From assembly GCA_035632095.1 (NCBI GenBank), contig DASQHM010000043.1:1-32000 (forward strand): a DNA stretch of 32,000 bases, read 5' to 3'. The stretch is from DASQHM01 sp035632095 (GTDB taxonomy: Bacteria > Pseudomonadota > Alphaproteobacteria > Ferrovibrionales > Ferrovibrionaceae). The stretch's first letter is position 1, and every line of letters begins with the position of its first letter. Shown piece by piece: positions 1 through 8,798 of this stretch. A program made the position numbers and the translations under genes. The notes beneath the pieces were generated by a model. It made no database searches, was not told the DNA's origin, and saw nothing but the letters and a program-made list of their open reading frames with translations.

Positions 1-940
1 GACGCACCGGCCGCCCGATGGTGCCGGCGAGGAAGGCCGAGAGCAGCGCCGTCACGGCCAGGATGATGCCGAACAGCTTCAGCACGTTGAGGCGCTCGTT
101 CCGCACCTCCGAGTCGATGTCGCGGCTATCAACGCTCAACAGGACGGCGCCGAGGACCTTGTGCAGGCCTTGCACCGGAACGGCGACGGAGATGATCTTG
201 ACGCCGTCGCCGTTGAGCCGCACGGCGCTCGCCGCATCGCCGCCGAGCGCGTAGATCACTTCCTGGTAGTCGTCGCCCTCTTGATCGGGACGCTCCTCGT
301 AGACTGGAAGGTCCTCGCTGGAGGGAAACAGATTGATGACCCAGTTGTACGCGGCCTCGGCCAGCTTGAGTCCCATGCCGGGCTTGTCCGGCGGGGGCAG
401 CACGCGGCTGACCACATTGCGTCCCGCCGCCAGGAGGACGCGGCTGTCGCCGACCAACGTGCCTTCCTCGTCGAACAGGCGCGCGCGCGTGTCGGTCGCC
501 GCGGCCAGGCGGCGGAGGATCTGGCGTGCGGTTTCCGTCGCCAATGTCGGCGTGTCTTCCGGGTTGGCAAGCGCGCTTTCGCCCAAAGCGCCGGCGATCA
601 ACTGTCCCTGGGTGTAGAGCGAATCGATGCGTGCGTCGATCAAGCCGCCGCGATACTGGTCGATGTAGAGCAGCGCGCCGACCAAAAGCGCCGGCGCCAA
701 TGCATTGATGGCGAGGATGCGGCGGGTGAGCGGGGAGAAAAGTCCGCGGCGGCGCACATGGCGAGACGGCGCCGCCTCCCCCGGCCTTGGCGGCGTCGTA
801 TGGGCCGGCGCCGGGTCGGCCACGGGCCGTGTCTCTGAAACGGCTGCCGAAACGCCTTCCGCGACGGGCGAGGCATCTGCTGCCCGTATGCTATCGACCT
901 CCGCCTCCCTCGCCGGATTCGGCGCCGCCTGCAGGCGCAT
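1..940 (-). CDS. chvG: ChvG sensor histidine kinase, N-terminal part (runs off window)
   Basis: This reading frame is open to the left edge, so only the first ~313 residues are visible and the kinase core lies outside. It starts with ATG at 940, seven bases after the chvI stop, so the two form an operon. The first ~65 residues are Ala/Pro-rich and low in complexity. The hallmark ChvG stretch follows (GLFSPLTRRILAINALAP), leading into a first membrane helix at about residues 73-92, then LLYIDQYR. A periplasmic sensor region of ~190 residues comes next, and a second membrane helix (about 285-306, LKLFGIILAVTALLSAFLAG) enters the HAMP region at the window edge. ChvG-family kinases (ExoS in Sinorhizobium) sense acid or envelope stress and phosphorylate ChvI. 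The variable N-terminus leaves the exact start uncertain; an internal start before the first helix is possible. Confidence 0.88.
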   Translation of the reverse strand, partial: MRLQAAPNPAREAEVDSIRAADASPVAEGVSAAVSETRPVADPAPAHTTPPRPGEAAPSRHVRRRGLFSPLTRRILAINALAPALLVGALLYIDQYRGGLIDARIDSLYTQGQLIAGALGESALANPEDTPTLATETARQILRRLAAATDTRARLFDEEGTLVGDSRVLLAAGRNVVSRVLPPPDKPGMGLKLAEAAYNWVINLFPSSEDLPVYEERPDQEGDDYQEVIYALGGDAASAVRLNGDGVKIISVAVPVQGLHKVLGAVLLSVDSRDIDSEVRNERLNVLKLFGIILAVTALLSAFLAGTIGRPVR

Positions 941-947
941 CGCGCGA

Positions 948-1652
948 TTACGTCTCCTTGTAGCGGTATCCCACGCCGTAGAGCGTTTCGATCGAATTGA
1001 ACTCGTTGTCGATCGCCTTGAACTTCTTGCGCAGCCGCTTGATGTGGCTGTCGATGGTGCGGTCGTCCACGTAGACGTTGTCGTCGTAGGCCGCGTCCAT
1101 CAGCTGGTCGCGGCTCTTCACGTGCCCGGGACGCTGGGCAAGCGCATGCAGGATGAGGAACTCCGTGACCGTCAGCGTGACCGGCTGGTTCTTCCAGCTG
1201 CACCAGTGGCGGGCCGAGTCGAGCGTGAGCGGGCCGCGGGCGAGAACCTTGTCGGCGGTGCCTTCCGCGCCCGGCGGCGATTTGGCGAGCTCGGTCCGGC
1301 GCAGAAGCGCTCGAATGCGCTCGATCAGCAGGCGCTGCGAGAACGGCTTCTTGATGTAGTCGTCGGCGCCCATCTTGAGGCCGAGAACTTCGTCGATCTC
1401 TTCGTCCTTGGACGTGAGCAGGATCACGGGCACATCGGAATTGCGCCTGAGCTTGCCCAGCATCTCCATGCCGTCCATGCGCGGCATCTTGATGTCGAGG
1501 ACGATAAGGTCGGCCGGCGTCTGCGTCAGGCCGCGCAAGGCCTCGGCGCCGTCGGGAAACGTGCGAACCTTGTATCCCTCCGCCTCGAGCGCCATGGAGA
1601 TCGAGGTCAGGATGTTGCGGTCGTCGTCGACCAAGGCGATTGTGGACGTCAC
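948..1652 (-). CDS. chvI: ChvI OmpR-family response regulator
   Basis: This 234-residue protein has a receiver domain (about 1-120) and an OmpR/PhoB winged-helix DNA-binding domain (about 135-230). The receiver shows the acidic pocket D9-D11, phospho-acceptor D53 (VLDIKMPRMDG), T80 and K102 (KKPF). The C-terminal part has the typical helix-turn-helix and recognition helix (DRTIDSHIKRLRKKF) and ends GVGYRYKET. The start is GTG at 1652, preceded at 1658-1663 by a strong AGGAGG Shine-Dalgarno, five bases away. Its partner kinase gene chvG follows after seven bases on the same strand. The pair lies head-to-head with the gene at 1785 and ~1 kb from pckA, the order seen in many Rhizobiales. In that group ChvI controls envelope, acid-response and symbiosis or virulence genes. 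Confidence 0.93.
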   Translation of the reverse strand: MTSTIALVDDDRNILTSISMALEAEGYKVRTFPDGAEALRGLTQTPADLIVLDIKMPRMDGMEMLGKLRRNSDVPVILLTSKDEEIDEVLGLKMGADDYIKKPFSQRLLIERIRALLRRTELAKSPPGAEGTADKVLARGPLTLDSARHWCSWKNQPVTLTVTEFLILHALAQRPGHVKSRDQLMDAAYDDNVYVDDRTIDSHIKRLRKKFKAIDNEFNSIETLYGVGYRYKET

Positions 1653-1784
1653 GAATTCCTCCTAAACCACAGTGACTCTAGCGCAAATTGCAGGCTGCGG
1701 CGCGGCGGAATTGTGGCTTGATTCGGGCACCGAGCTTTGCGTCGCCGCCCTTGCGCGAACCGCGCCGCCGGCTCTAGATAACAC

Positions 1785-2498
1785 ATGACTTCCGAGACGA
1801 GTCCGGCCGCCGCCGCGCGGCAATTGATGCGGAGCCTGCCGAGCGCGACGCTCGCCACGGCGCTTGCCGGCGACGGCTGGCCCTATGCATCGCTCGTGCT
1901 GGTGGCGTGCGACCAAGACGCGAGCCCGCTGCTGCTGATCTCGGCTTTGGCCGAGCACACCAAGAACCTGACGGCGGAACCGCGCGTGTCGCTGCTGTTC
2001 GACGGCACCGTCGGGCTCGACGAGCGTTTGACCGGCGCGCGGGTCAGCGTGCTCGGCCGCGCGGAGCGAACCGACGACCCGCATCACCGGGCGCGTTTTT
2101 TGGCGCGCCATCCGAGCGCCGCAAACTATGCGGACTTCCGGGATTTCGCGTTCTATCGCCTGAACGTCGAACGCGCGCATCTGGTGGCGGGCTTCGGGCG
2201 CATCCATTGGATCGCCGGCAGCGAGATCGTCATTCCGCCGGCACCGGCGCTGCGCGAGGCGGAGGCGGAAATCATCGCGCACATGAACGGCGAGCACGCC
2301 GACGCGGTGCAGCTCTATGCCGTGCGCCTGCTCGGGCGCGACGGCGGCGGCTGGCGCATGACCGGCTGCGACCCGGAAGGCTTCGAGCTGATGCGCGGAA
2401 CCGAAATCGCGCGCGTTGAATTTGACCGGAGAGTCGCGGATGCGGAGGCGGCGCGAGCGGAGCTGGTCCGCCTGGTTAAATTGGCTCGCGAGGGGTGA
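1785..2498 (+). CDS. HugZ-like FMN-binding split-barrel protein with DUF2470 domain
   Basis: This is a 237-residue two-domain protein. Residues ~8-150 look like a pyridoxamine-phosphate-oxidase-type split barrel (ATLATAL..GWPYASLV..., LTAEPRVSLLFDG, GARVSVLGRAERT). Residues ~155-235 look like the DUF2470 domain, beginning AEIIAHMNGEHADAV. This architecture is that of the HugZ/HutZ group, some of which bind or degrade heme, while other members are general flavoproteins. No heme-uptake genes are visible nearby, so a role in heme use is not shown. The ATG at 1785 has no Shine-Dalgarno in front of it (the preceding bases are CTCTAGATAACAC), so the message may have almost no leader. The gene diverges from chvI across a 132-base gap and runs toward pckA on the same strand. 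Confidence 0.82.
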   Translation: MTSETSPAAAARQLMRSLPSATLATALAGDGWPYASLVLVACDQDASPLLLISALAEHTKNLTAEPRVSLLFDGTVGLDERLTGARVSVLGRAERTDDPHHRARFLARHPSAANYADFRDFAFYRLNVERAHLVAGFGRIHWIAGSEIVIPPAPALREAEAEIIAHMNGEHADAVQLYAVRLLGRDGGGWRMTGCDPEGFELMRGTEIARVEFDRRVADAEAARAELVRLVKLAREG

Positions 2499-2581
2499 AT
2501 GCCGCAGTGCACGGCAGCCCTATTGCGCTGCCCGCAGTGCCCGATTATCTTGTCGGCCAACCTCGGATCGACTCGCAATAA

Positions 2582-2598
2582 GGTTAATTTCAGTAACC
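2582..2598 (+). promoter_or_regulatory. Inverted repeat upstream of pckA, candidate operator
   Basis: GGTTA-N7-TAACC is a perfect five-base inverted repeat, 40 bases before the pckA start, in the only AT-rich part of the 140-base gap between the HugZ-like gene and pckA. Its size and position suit a dimeric regulator. No regulator can be named from the sequence. Confidence 0.3.
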
Positions 2599-2638
2599 AT
2601 ATTAAAGAGTTAGAACCCGCGACCTAGGGAGACATCAG

Positions 2639-4243
<1,605 letters not shown>

Positions 4244-4342
4244 GTCCAGCACAAGTTGGCGGCAAGGATTTCTTAAGCACTGGGGCACGATCATCTGCGG
4301 GGCGGCGCGGGACGCCGTCCGCTGGGGGTCCACAGTCCCGTT

Positions 4343-4738
4343 ATGAGCAAGCCGCTGCAGAACCTGCGCGCGCTGGTCGTCGACGACGACCGGATTTCAT
4401 TGTCTGTGGTGAGCTCCGTGGTGCGCGCCTTGGGTGTGGGGCAGACGCTGCAGGCCTCCGACGGCCAAGAGGCGCTCGATCTGTTCCAGGCTGCACGGCC
4501 GCCGGTCGATCTTGTGGTCTGCGACTGGGAAATGCCCAAAATGAACGGGCTCGATTTGCTGAAGACCTTGCGCCAAGGCGGACACACGACGCCGTTTCTC
4601 ATGCTAACCGCCCACAATGACCCCGAATCAGTGATCGAAGCGAAACAGAACGGCGTCACCGGTTACATCGCCAAGCCGTTCACCCCGGCGCAGATCGAGC
4701 GCAAGGTGCGTGCTATGCTGGAGCCGGCGAAGTCCTGA
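4343..4738 (+). CDS. Single-domain CheY-like response regulator
   Basis: This 131-residue protein is a receiver domain with no output domain. The acidic pocket D14-D16, phospho-acceptor D61 (VVCDWEMPKMNG), T89 and K111 (AKPF) are all present, so it should be phosphorylatable. The tail after the receiver is only ~12 residues. Stand-alone receivers of this type act by binding a partner, for example in chemotaxis or as phosphorelay intermediates. No cognate kinase is adjacent. The nearest kinase gene, chvG, has its own regulator. The gene follows pckA by 99 bases on the same strand and ends six bases before the next candidate start, so it may be co-transcribed with the CigR-like gene. Confidence 0.85.
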   Translation: MSKPLQNLRALVVDDDRISLSVVSSVVRALGVGQTLQASDGQEALDLFQAARPPVDLVVCDWEMPKMNGLDLLKTLRQGGHTTPFLMLTAHNDPESVIEAKQNGVTGYIAKPFTPAQIERKVRAMLEPAKS

Positions 4739-4744
4739 GCTCCG

Positions 4745-5224
4745 ATGGTTGCGCCGCGAATGACGATTGAATGGACCTTGCCCATGCGGAACGTCATGCG
4801 GGCCATGCTAGTGTTGGCCGCGGTTCTCATAGGTTGTTCACCGGCCAGCGCAGCCAACGTCACGGCCAACGTCGGCGTTTCGGTCGTGTTCACCACGGCT
4901 GAACGGCAAATGATCACTCAGTACTACGAAGCGCCGGAGGCGGCCCCTCAAGGCAATGCCGATTGCGCCGGCCTACCGCCCGGCCAAGCGAAGAAACGCG
5001 GCTGCACCGGCGGATTGCCGCCCGGCATCGCGAAGAAATATGCCCGCGGCAAACCGTTGCCACCGGGCATCGCCAAGCGCTTCCTGCCCGAAGATCTGGA
5101 GACGCGATTGCCGCCGCGTCCCGGCTATGCCCGAGTCGTGGTCAACAACGACGTGCTGCTGGTCGACGAAGCGACCCATGTGGTCCTCGATGTCATTCGT
5201 GATGTGGTGAACCGGCCCCGTTGA
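4745..5224 (+). CDS. Secreted CigR/RcnB-like protein with LPPG-x-AKK repeats
   Basis: The protein is up to 159 residues. A signal-type helix (residues ~18-37: AMLVLAAVLIGCSPASA) argues that the mature protein is periplasmic or a lipoprotein. The middle carries three copies of a short repeat: LPPGQAKKRG, LPPGIAKKYARG and LPPGIAKRFLP. The tail is LPPRPGYARVVVNNDVLLVDEATHVVLDVI. Repeats followed by this tail are typical of the CigR family, whose Salmonella member is an anti-virulence regulator; in soil alphaproteobacteria the role is unknown. The start is uncertain: ATG at 4745, 4760 or 4784. The last gives the most normal signal peptide (MRNVMRAML...), but none has a good Shine-Dalgarno. It follows the response regulator on the same strand. 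Confidence 0.7.
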   Translation: MVAPRMTIEWTLPMRNVMRAMLVLAAVLIGCSPASAANVTANVGVSVVFTTAERQMITQYYEAPEAAPQGNADCAGLPPGQAKKRGCTGGLPPGIAKKYARGKPLPPGIAKRFLPEDLETRLPPRPGYARVVVNNDVLLVDEATHVVLDVIRDVVNRPR

Positions 5225-5238
5225 GGCGCGCGGCCCGT

Positions 5239-6261
5239 TTAGATTCGCACCACGATCTTGCCGATATGCCGCGCGGCGGTCATGTGCTCGAACGCCGCAT
5301 GCGCTTCCTTCATCGGGAAAACGCGGTCGACCACCGGCTTGGTGCCGTGACGGGTCATGGCGGTGAGCATGGCTTCCAGGCCTTCGCGCGAGCCGACGGT
5401 CACGCCTTGCAGCCGCAAATTCTGCATGACGATCAGCGGCACCGGCAGGTCGTTGGCCGGGCCGGCCAGCACGCCGATCATGCTGATGGTTCCGCCGATT
5501 TTCACGGCGCGGATCGATTCCTTCAACGTGCCCGCCCCGCCCACTTCGACCACGTGATCCACTCCGCGGCCCTTGGTGATGGCGCGCGCCGCCTTGCCCC
5601 ATTCGGGCGTGGTCTTGTAGTTGATCAGATGATCCGCGCCGAGCGCCTTCGACCGCGCGAGCTTTTCGTCGCTCGACGACGTGGCGATGACTTCGGCGCC
5701 GCAGAGCTTGGCGAATTGCAGGGCGAAGAGCGATACGCCGCCGGTACCCTGCACCAGCACCACCTGGCCAGGTCGCACGTCGCCCTGCGTGACGACTGCG
5801 CTCCATGCCGTCAGCCCGGCGCAGGGCACGCACGCGGCCTCTTCGTCGCTCAAATAGCCGGGCGTCGGCACCAGACCTTCGGCGTCGAAGACGCAATATT
5901 CCGCCAGCACGCCATCGAGGCCGCCGCCGAGCGACGACGCGAATTTCTCCTGGGTCGGTTCGCCGCTGATCCAGCCCTGGAAGAAACTTGCGACGACGCG
6001 CGCGCCAACTTTGAATCGCGTAACGCCTGAGCCCAACGCCGCCACTTCGCCCGCGCCGTCGGAAAGCGGCACCAGAGACTTGCGCTGGCGGGATCCGTAG
6101 CCGCCCTGCACCACCAGCGTGTCGCGATAGTTGAGCGACGCCGCCCGCATGCGCACCAGCACCTGTCCGGCGCCCGGCGCCGGCACGTCGCGCGTGGCCG
6201 GCTTCAAATTCGCCAGACCGAAGCCGCCGCTCAACTCCATCACCTGCATGGTTTGCGGCAT
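5239..6261 (-). CDS. MDR-superfamily NAD(P)-dependent oxidoreductase (zinc-free)
   Basis: This 340-residue medium-chain dehydrogenase/reductase has an N-terminal GroES-like fold (residues ~1-140) and a Rossmann domain (~140-340). The cofactor loop is GTGGVS (VLVQGTGGVSLFALQFAK), followed by the normal MDR order through GADHLINYKTTPEW and KIGGTISMIGVLAG. It lacks the GHE and clustered-cysteine zinc motifs seen in the alcohol dehydrogenase at 12142, so it belongs with quinone-oxidoreductase/enoyl-reductase-type MDRs. The substrate cannot be told from sequence. ATG at 6261 has GGGAG about seven bases upstream. It converges with the CigR-like gene, with 14 bases between the stops, and diverges from the dikinase cluster across a 221-base gap. 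Confidence 0.87.
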   Translation of the reverse strand: MPQTMQVMELSGGFGLANLKPATRDVPAPGAGQVLVRMRAASLNYRDTLVVQGGYGSRQRKSLVPLSDGAGEVAALGSGVTRFKVGARVVASFFQGWISGEPTQEKFASSLGGGLDGVLAEYCVFDAEGLVPTPGYLSDEEAACVPCAGLTAWSAVVTQGDVRPGQVVLVQGTGGVSLFALQFAKLCGAEVIATSSSDEKLARSKALGADHLINYKTTPEWGKAARAITKGRGVDHVVEVGGAGTLKESIRAVKIGGTISMIGVLAGPANDLPVPLIVMQNLRLQGVTVGSREGLEAMLTAMTRHGTKPVVDRVFPMKEAHAAFEHMTAARHIGKIVVRI

Positions 6262-6482
6262 GACGCGCTCCCGTCGTGAATGTTTGCCGAATCACAGAGC
6301 AACGAGTGTAGCGGAGTAAGAGGCGATGGGTAGCCCTTCGCGCACCCTCGAAATCCGTTGCCAACCAGCGCCTAAGGTCGGATCGTAGGCCCATAACCCG
6401 CGAGAAACGGGGAAGGTCGTGCACGTCGGAAAGAGCTTCAGCGGGCGCGAAACAATAAAGTCGACCGCCAGGGAGTGAGCGC
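6262..6482. other. Intergenic region between divergent MDR and dikinase genes
   Basis: This 221-base gap must hold the promoters for both divergent units. I found no convincing -35/-10 pair, inverted repeat or small gene in it. The only clear signal is AGGGAG at 6470-6475, seven bases before the ATG at 6483. Confidence 0.5.
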
Positions 6483-8780
6483 ATGACGCGTGGCTGGTAC
6501 AGCGCCTTGTTCGGCAAGCGGCGCGAGCGGGACGGCGCGATCCGCCCCGGCGGCGCCGACCCGAATGACGCCGCGCCGGTTGGCGTCACACCGGGCCTGC
6601 CGGTTTTCGACCTGGATCACGATCACGGGCAGAGCCCGCGAAGCCTCGCCGATCTTCTTGGCGGTAAGGGCGCCGGCCTTGCCGAGTTGCGCCAGGTCCT
6701 GAAGCTCCCGGTTCCACCCGGTTTTATTCTCGGCACGCCGCTCTGCCGGCGGATTTTGGATCATGGCTGGCCGGACGCGCTCGATGGCGCGATTGCCGAG
6801 CGCATGGCGGCGCTCGAGCGCGCGACGGGACGGCGCTTCGGCGACCGGGAACGACCGCTTCTGGTTTCGGTCCGCTCCGGCGCGCCCGTGTCCATGCCCG
6901 GCATGATGGACACCGTGCTCAATCTCGGCATGAACGGCGACACTGCGGCAGGCCTTGCCTCGAGTTCGGGCGACGAGCGGTTTGCCCTCGATTCATGGCT
7001 GACCTTTTGCCGCATGTACGCGGCAATCGTCCTCGGCCTCGGCGACGGCGAGCTCGGCGCGCCGCCGAATCGCATTTCGGGCGCGTCCGCGCTCCGCACG
7101 GCAATCGACGCTATTCGCGCGCGTTGCGTCGATCGCGGCACGCCCATTCCCGACGATCCGCTGCAGCAGCTTCGCACCGCCATCGAGGCCGTGTTCCGCT
7201 CGTGGCAAACCGAACGCGCTGCCGTTTACCGCAAGCGCGAATGCATCCCCGATGGTCTCGGCACCGCGGTCATCGTGCAGGCCATGGTATTCGGCAATAT
7301 GCGAGGGCCGTCGGGCACGGGCGTCGCCTTTTCGCGCAACCCGTCGACCGGCGCCAACGAACCGTGCGGCGAATTTCTCTTGAACGCGCAAGGCGAGGCC
7401 GTGGTCGGCGGCATGCATCAGAACGAAAGCCTCGACGCCATGGCGCGTCACATGCCGGCGGCGCACCGGGAATTGCTCGACGTCTTGCGGCGGCTTGAGG
7501 TCCATTACGCGGATGTGTGCGACGTGGAATTCACCGTGCAAGACAACGCGCTCTATGTTCTGCAAACCCGCCCCGGAAAACGCTCGGCCTTGGCCGCGGC
7601 GCGCATTGCGGTCGATCTGACGAGCGATCCCGAAATCAGGTTGCCGCGGGAAGCTGCGGTATCCCGCGTGAGCCAGGCGCAAGTGCGGCAACTCGGCCGG
7701 ACGGCGGTGATCGGCGCCGGCCCCGAGCCGATGGCACAAGGCGTACCGGCGTCACCAGGCATTGCCACGGGCACAGTCTGCACGGATCCCGACCGCGCGG
7801 CGGCGCTTGCCGCCACGGGCGCATCCGTGATCCTCGTCCGCCCGACCACGTCGCCGGCCGACGTGCACGGCATGGTCGCCGCATCGGGCATCGTTACCGC
7901 GGCCGGCGGCATGATGAGCCATGCTGCCCTGGTGGCGCGGAGCTGGAACATTCCGGCCGTATGCGGGATCGGCGACGTTGTGCTGATCGACGGCGAGCCG
8001 ATCACCATCGACGGCGGCAGCGGCCACGTCTATCGCGGCGACCGGCGCGGCGGCACCGGGAGCGAACCAAGCGAGCTCGGAACATTGCGTCAGTGGGCGC
8101 GCGAACTCGGCACGGAGCTGGGCGGCAGCCAGGCAATCGGCACGGACACTGCCGTACCGGCGCGCAAGATCGCGCCGTTCGACGCGGCGCGGGCGCTGCA
8201 GTTGCGCGGCTTCGCCAGCATCGATCAGCTCGCAATCTCGCTCGCGAGCACGGCGGCGGCCGCGCGCGACGCGCTCGATGCCCTCGATGCCAAATTCGTC
8301 GGCATGACAGCGCGCGGATTGCAGTTGACGGCCGAAGGGCGCGGCTGGGTGGCTGCGGAGCTGGCCAGAGAGAGAAGCGGGCTCGATCGCGGCAAACTCG
8401 GCGGCATCTACGAGCAGTTCCTGCAGCGTGACGATGCGTTCAAGCGGATCGTCACCGATTGGCAGGTGAAAACGGAGGCCGGCGCGCGCGTCCAGAACGA
8501 CCACAACGATGCCGCCTACGACCGATCGGTGCTGTCGCGCCTCGACGAGTTGCACGGCGCGCTTCGCCCGCTGCTCGCGGCGTTGTCGGCGGAGGTGCCG
8601 CGGCTCGAGCGCTACATGGCGCGGCTCGACCGCGCGATGGCGGGCATCGCGGCCGGCGACGTTTCCATGATCGCAAGCCCCTTGAAGGACAGCTACCACG
8701 CGGTCTGGTTCGAATTGCACGAAGAGCTGATCGCATTGTCCGGCCGCGACCGGATGACGGAGGAACTGCGACAAAAATAA
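6483..8780 (+). CDS. PPDK-like protein: ATP-grasp plus phosphohistidine domain, no PEP-binding barrel
   Basis: This 765-residue protein reads like pyruvate phosphate dikinase for its first ~520 residues. The ATP-grasp part includes GGKGAGLAEL (60-69), LLVSVRSGAPVSMPGMMDTV (126-145), MVFGNMRGPSGTGVAFSRNP (268-287) and LYVLQTRPGKRSA (357-369). The swivelling domain (about 418-520) carries the catalytic histidine H480 in GGMMSHAALVAR. The C-terminal PEP/pyruvate barrel of normal PPDK (about 350 further residues) is absent. In its place, residues ~565-630 look like a winged-helix (RGFASIDQLAISLAS...GLQLTAEGRGWVAAEL), and the rest is helical, ending with SYHAVWFELHEELI. AGGGAG lies seven bases before ATG 6483. 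The next gene starts 18 bases after the stop and may supply the missing substrate half. The family call is firm; activity and substrate are inferred. Confidence 0.85.
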   Translation: MTRGWYSALFGKRRERDGAIRPGGADPNDAAPVGVTPGLPVFDLDHDHGQSPRSLADLLGGKGAGLAELRQVLKLPVPPGFILGTPLCRRILDHGWPDALDGAIAERMAALERATGRRFGDRERPLLVSVRSGAPVSMPGMMDTVLNLGMNGDTAAGLASSSGDERFALDSWLTFCRMYAAIVLGLGDGELGAPPNRISGASALRTAIDAIRARCVDRGTPIPDDPLQQLRTAIEAVFRSWQTERAAVYRKRECIPDGLGTAVIVQAMVFGNMRGPSGTGVAFSRNPSTGANEPCGEFLLNAQGEAVVGGMHQNESLDAMARHMPAAHRELLDVLRRLEVHYADVCDVEFTVQDNALYVLQTRPGKRSALAAARIAVDLTSDPEIRLPREAAVSRVSQAQVRQLGRTAVIGAGPEPMAQGVPASPGIATGTVCTDPDRAAALAATGASVILVRPTTSPADVHGMVAASGIVTAAGGMMSHAALVARSWNIPAVCGIGDVVLIDGEPITIDGGSGHVYRGDRRGGTGSEPSELGTLRQWARELGTELGGSQAIGTDTAVPARKIAPFDAARALQLRGFASIDQLAISLASTAAAARDALDALDAKFVGMTARGLQLTAEGRGWVAAELARERSGLDRGKLGGIYEQFLQRDDAFKRIVTDWQVKTEAGARVQNDHNDAAYDRSVLSRLDELHGALRPLLAALSAEVPRLERYMARLDRAMAGIAAGDVSMIASPLKDSYHAVWFELHEELIALSGRDRMTEELRQK

Positions 8781-8798
8781 GAATCGGGGGAAGAGACG

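Noticed and set aside
4244..4342. GC-rich imperfect hairpin after pckA
   Set aside because: The stem has several mismatches and no T-tract, so I do not call it a terminator.
4973..6589. Long minus-strand frame of 538 codons across the MDR gene region
   Set aside because: It is a shadow of the MDR gene in another frame; Arg/Gly/Ala-rich low-complexity product.
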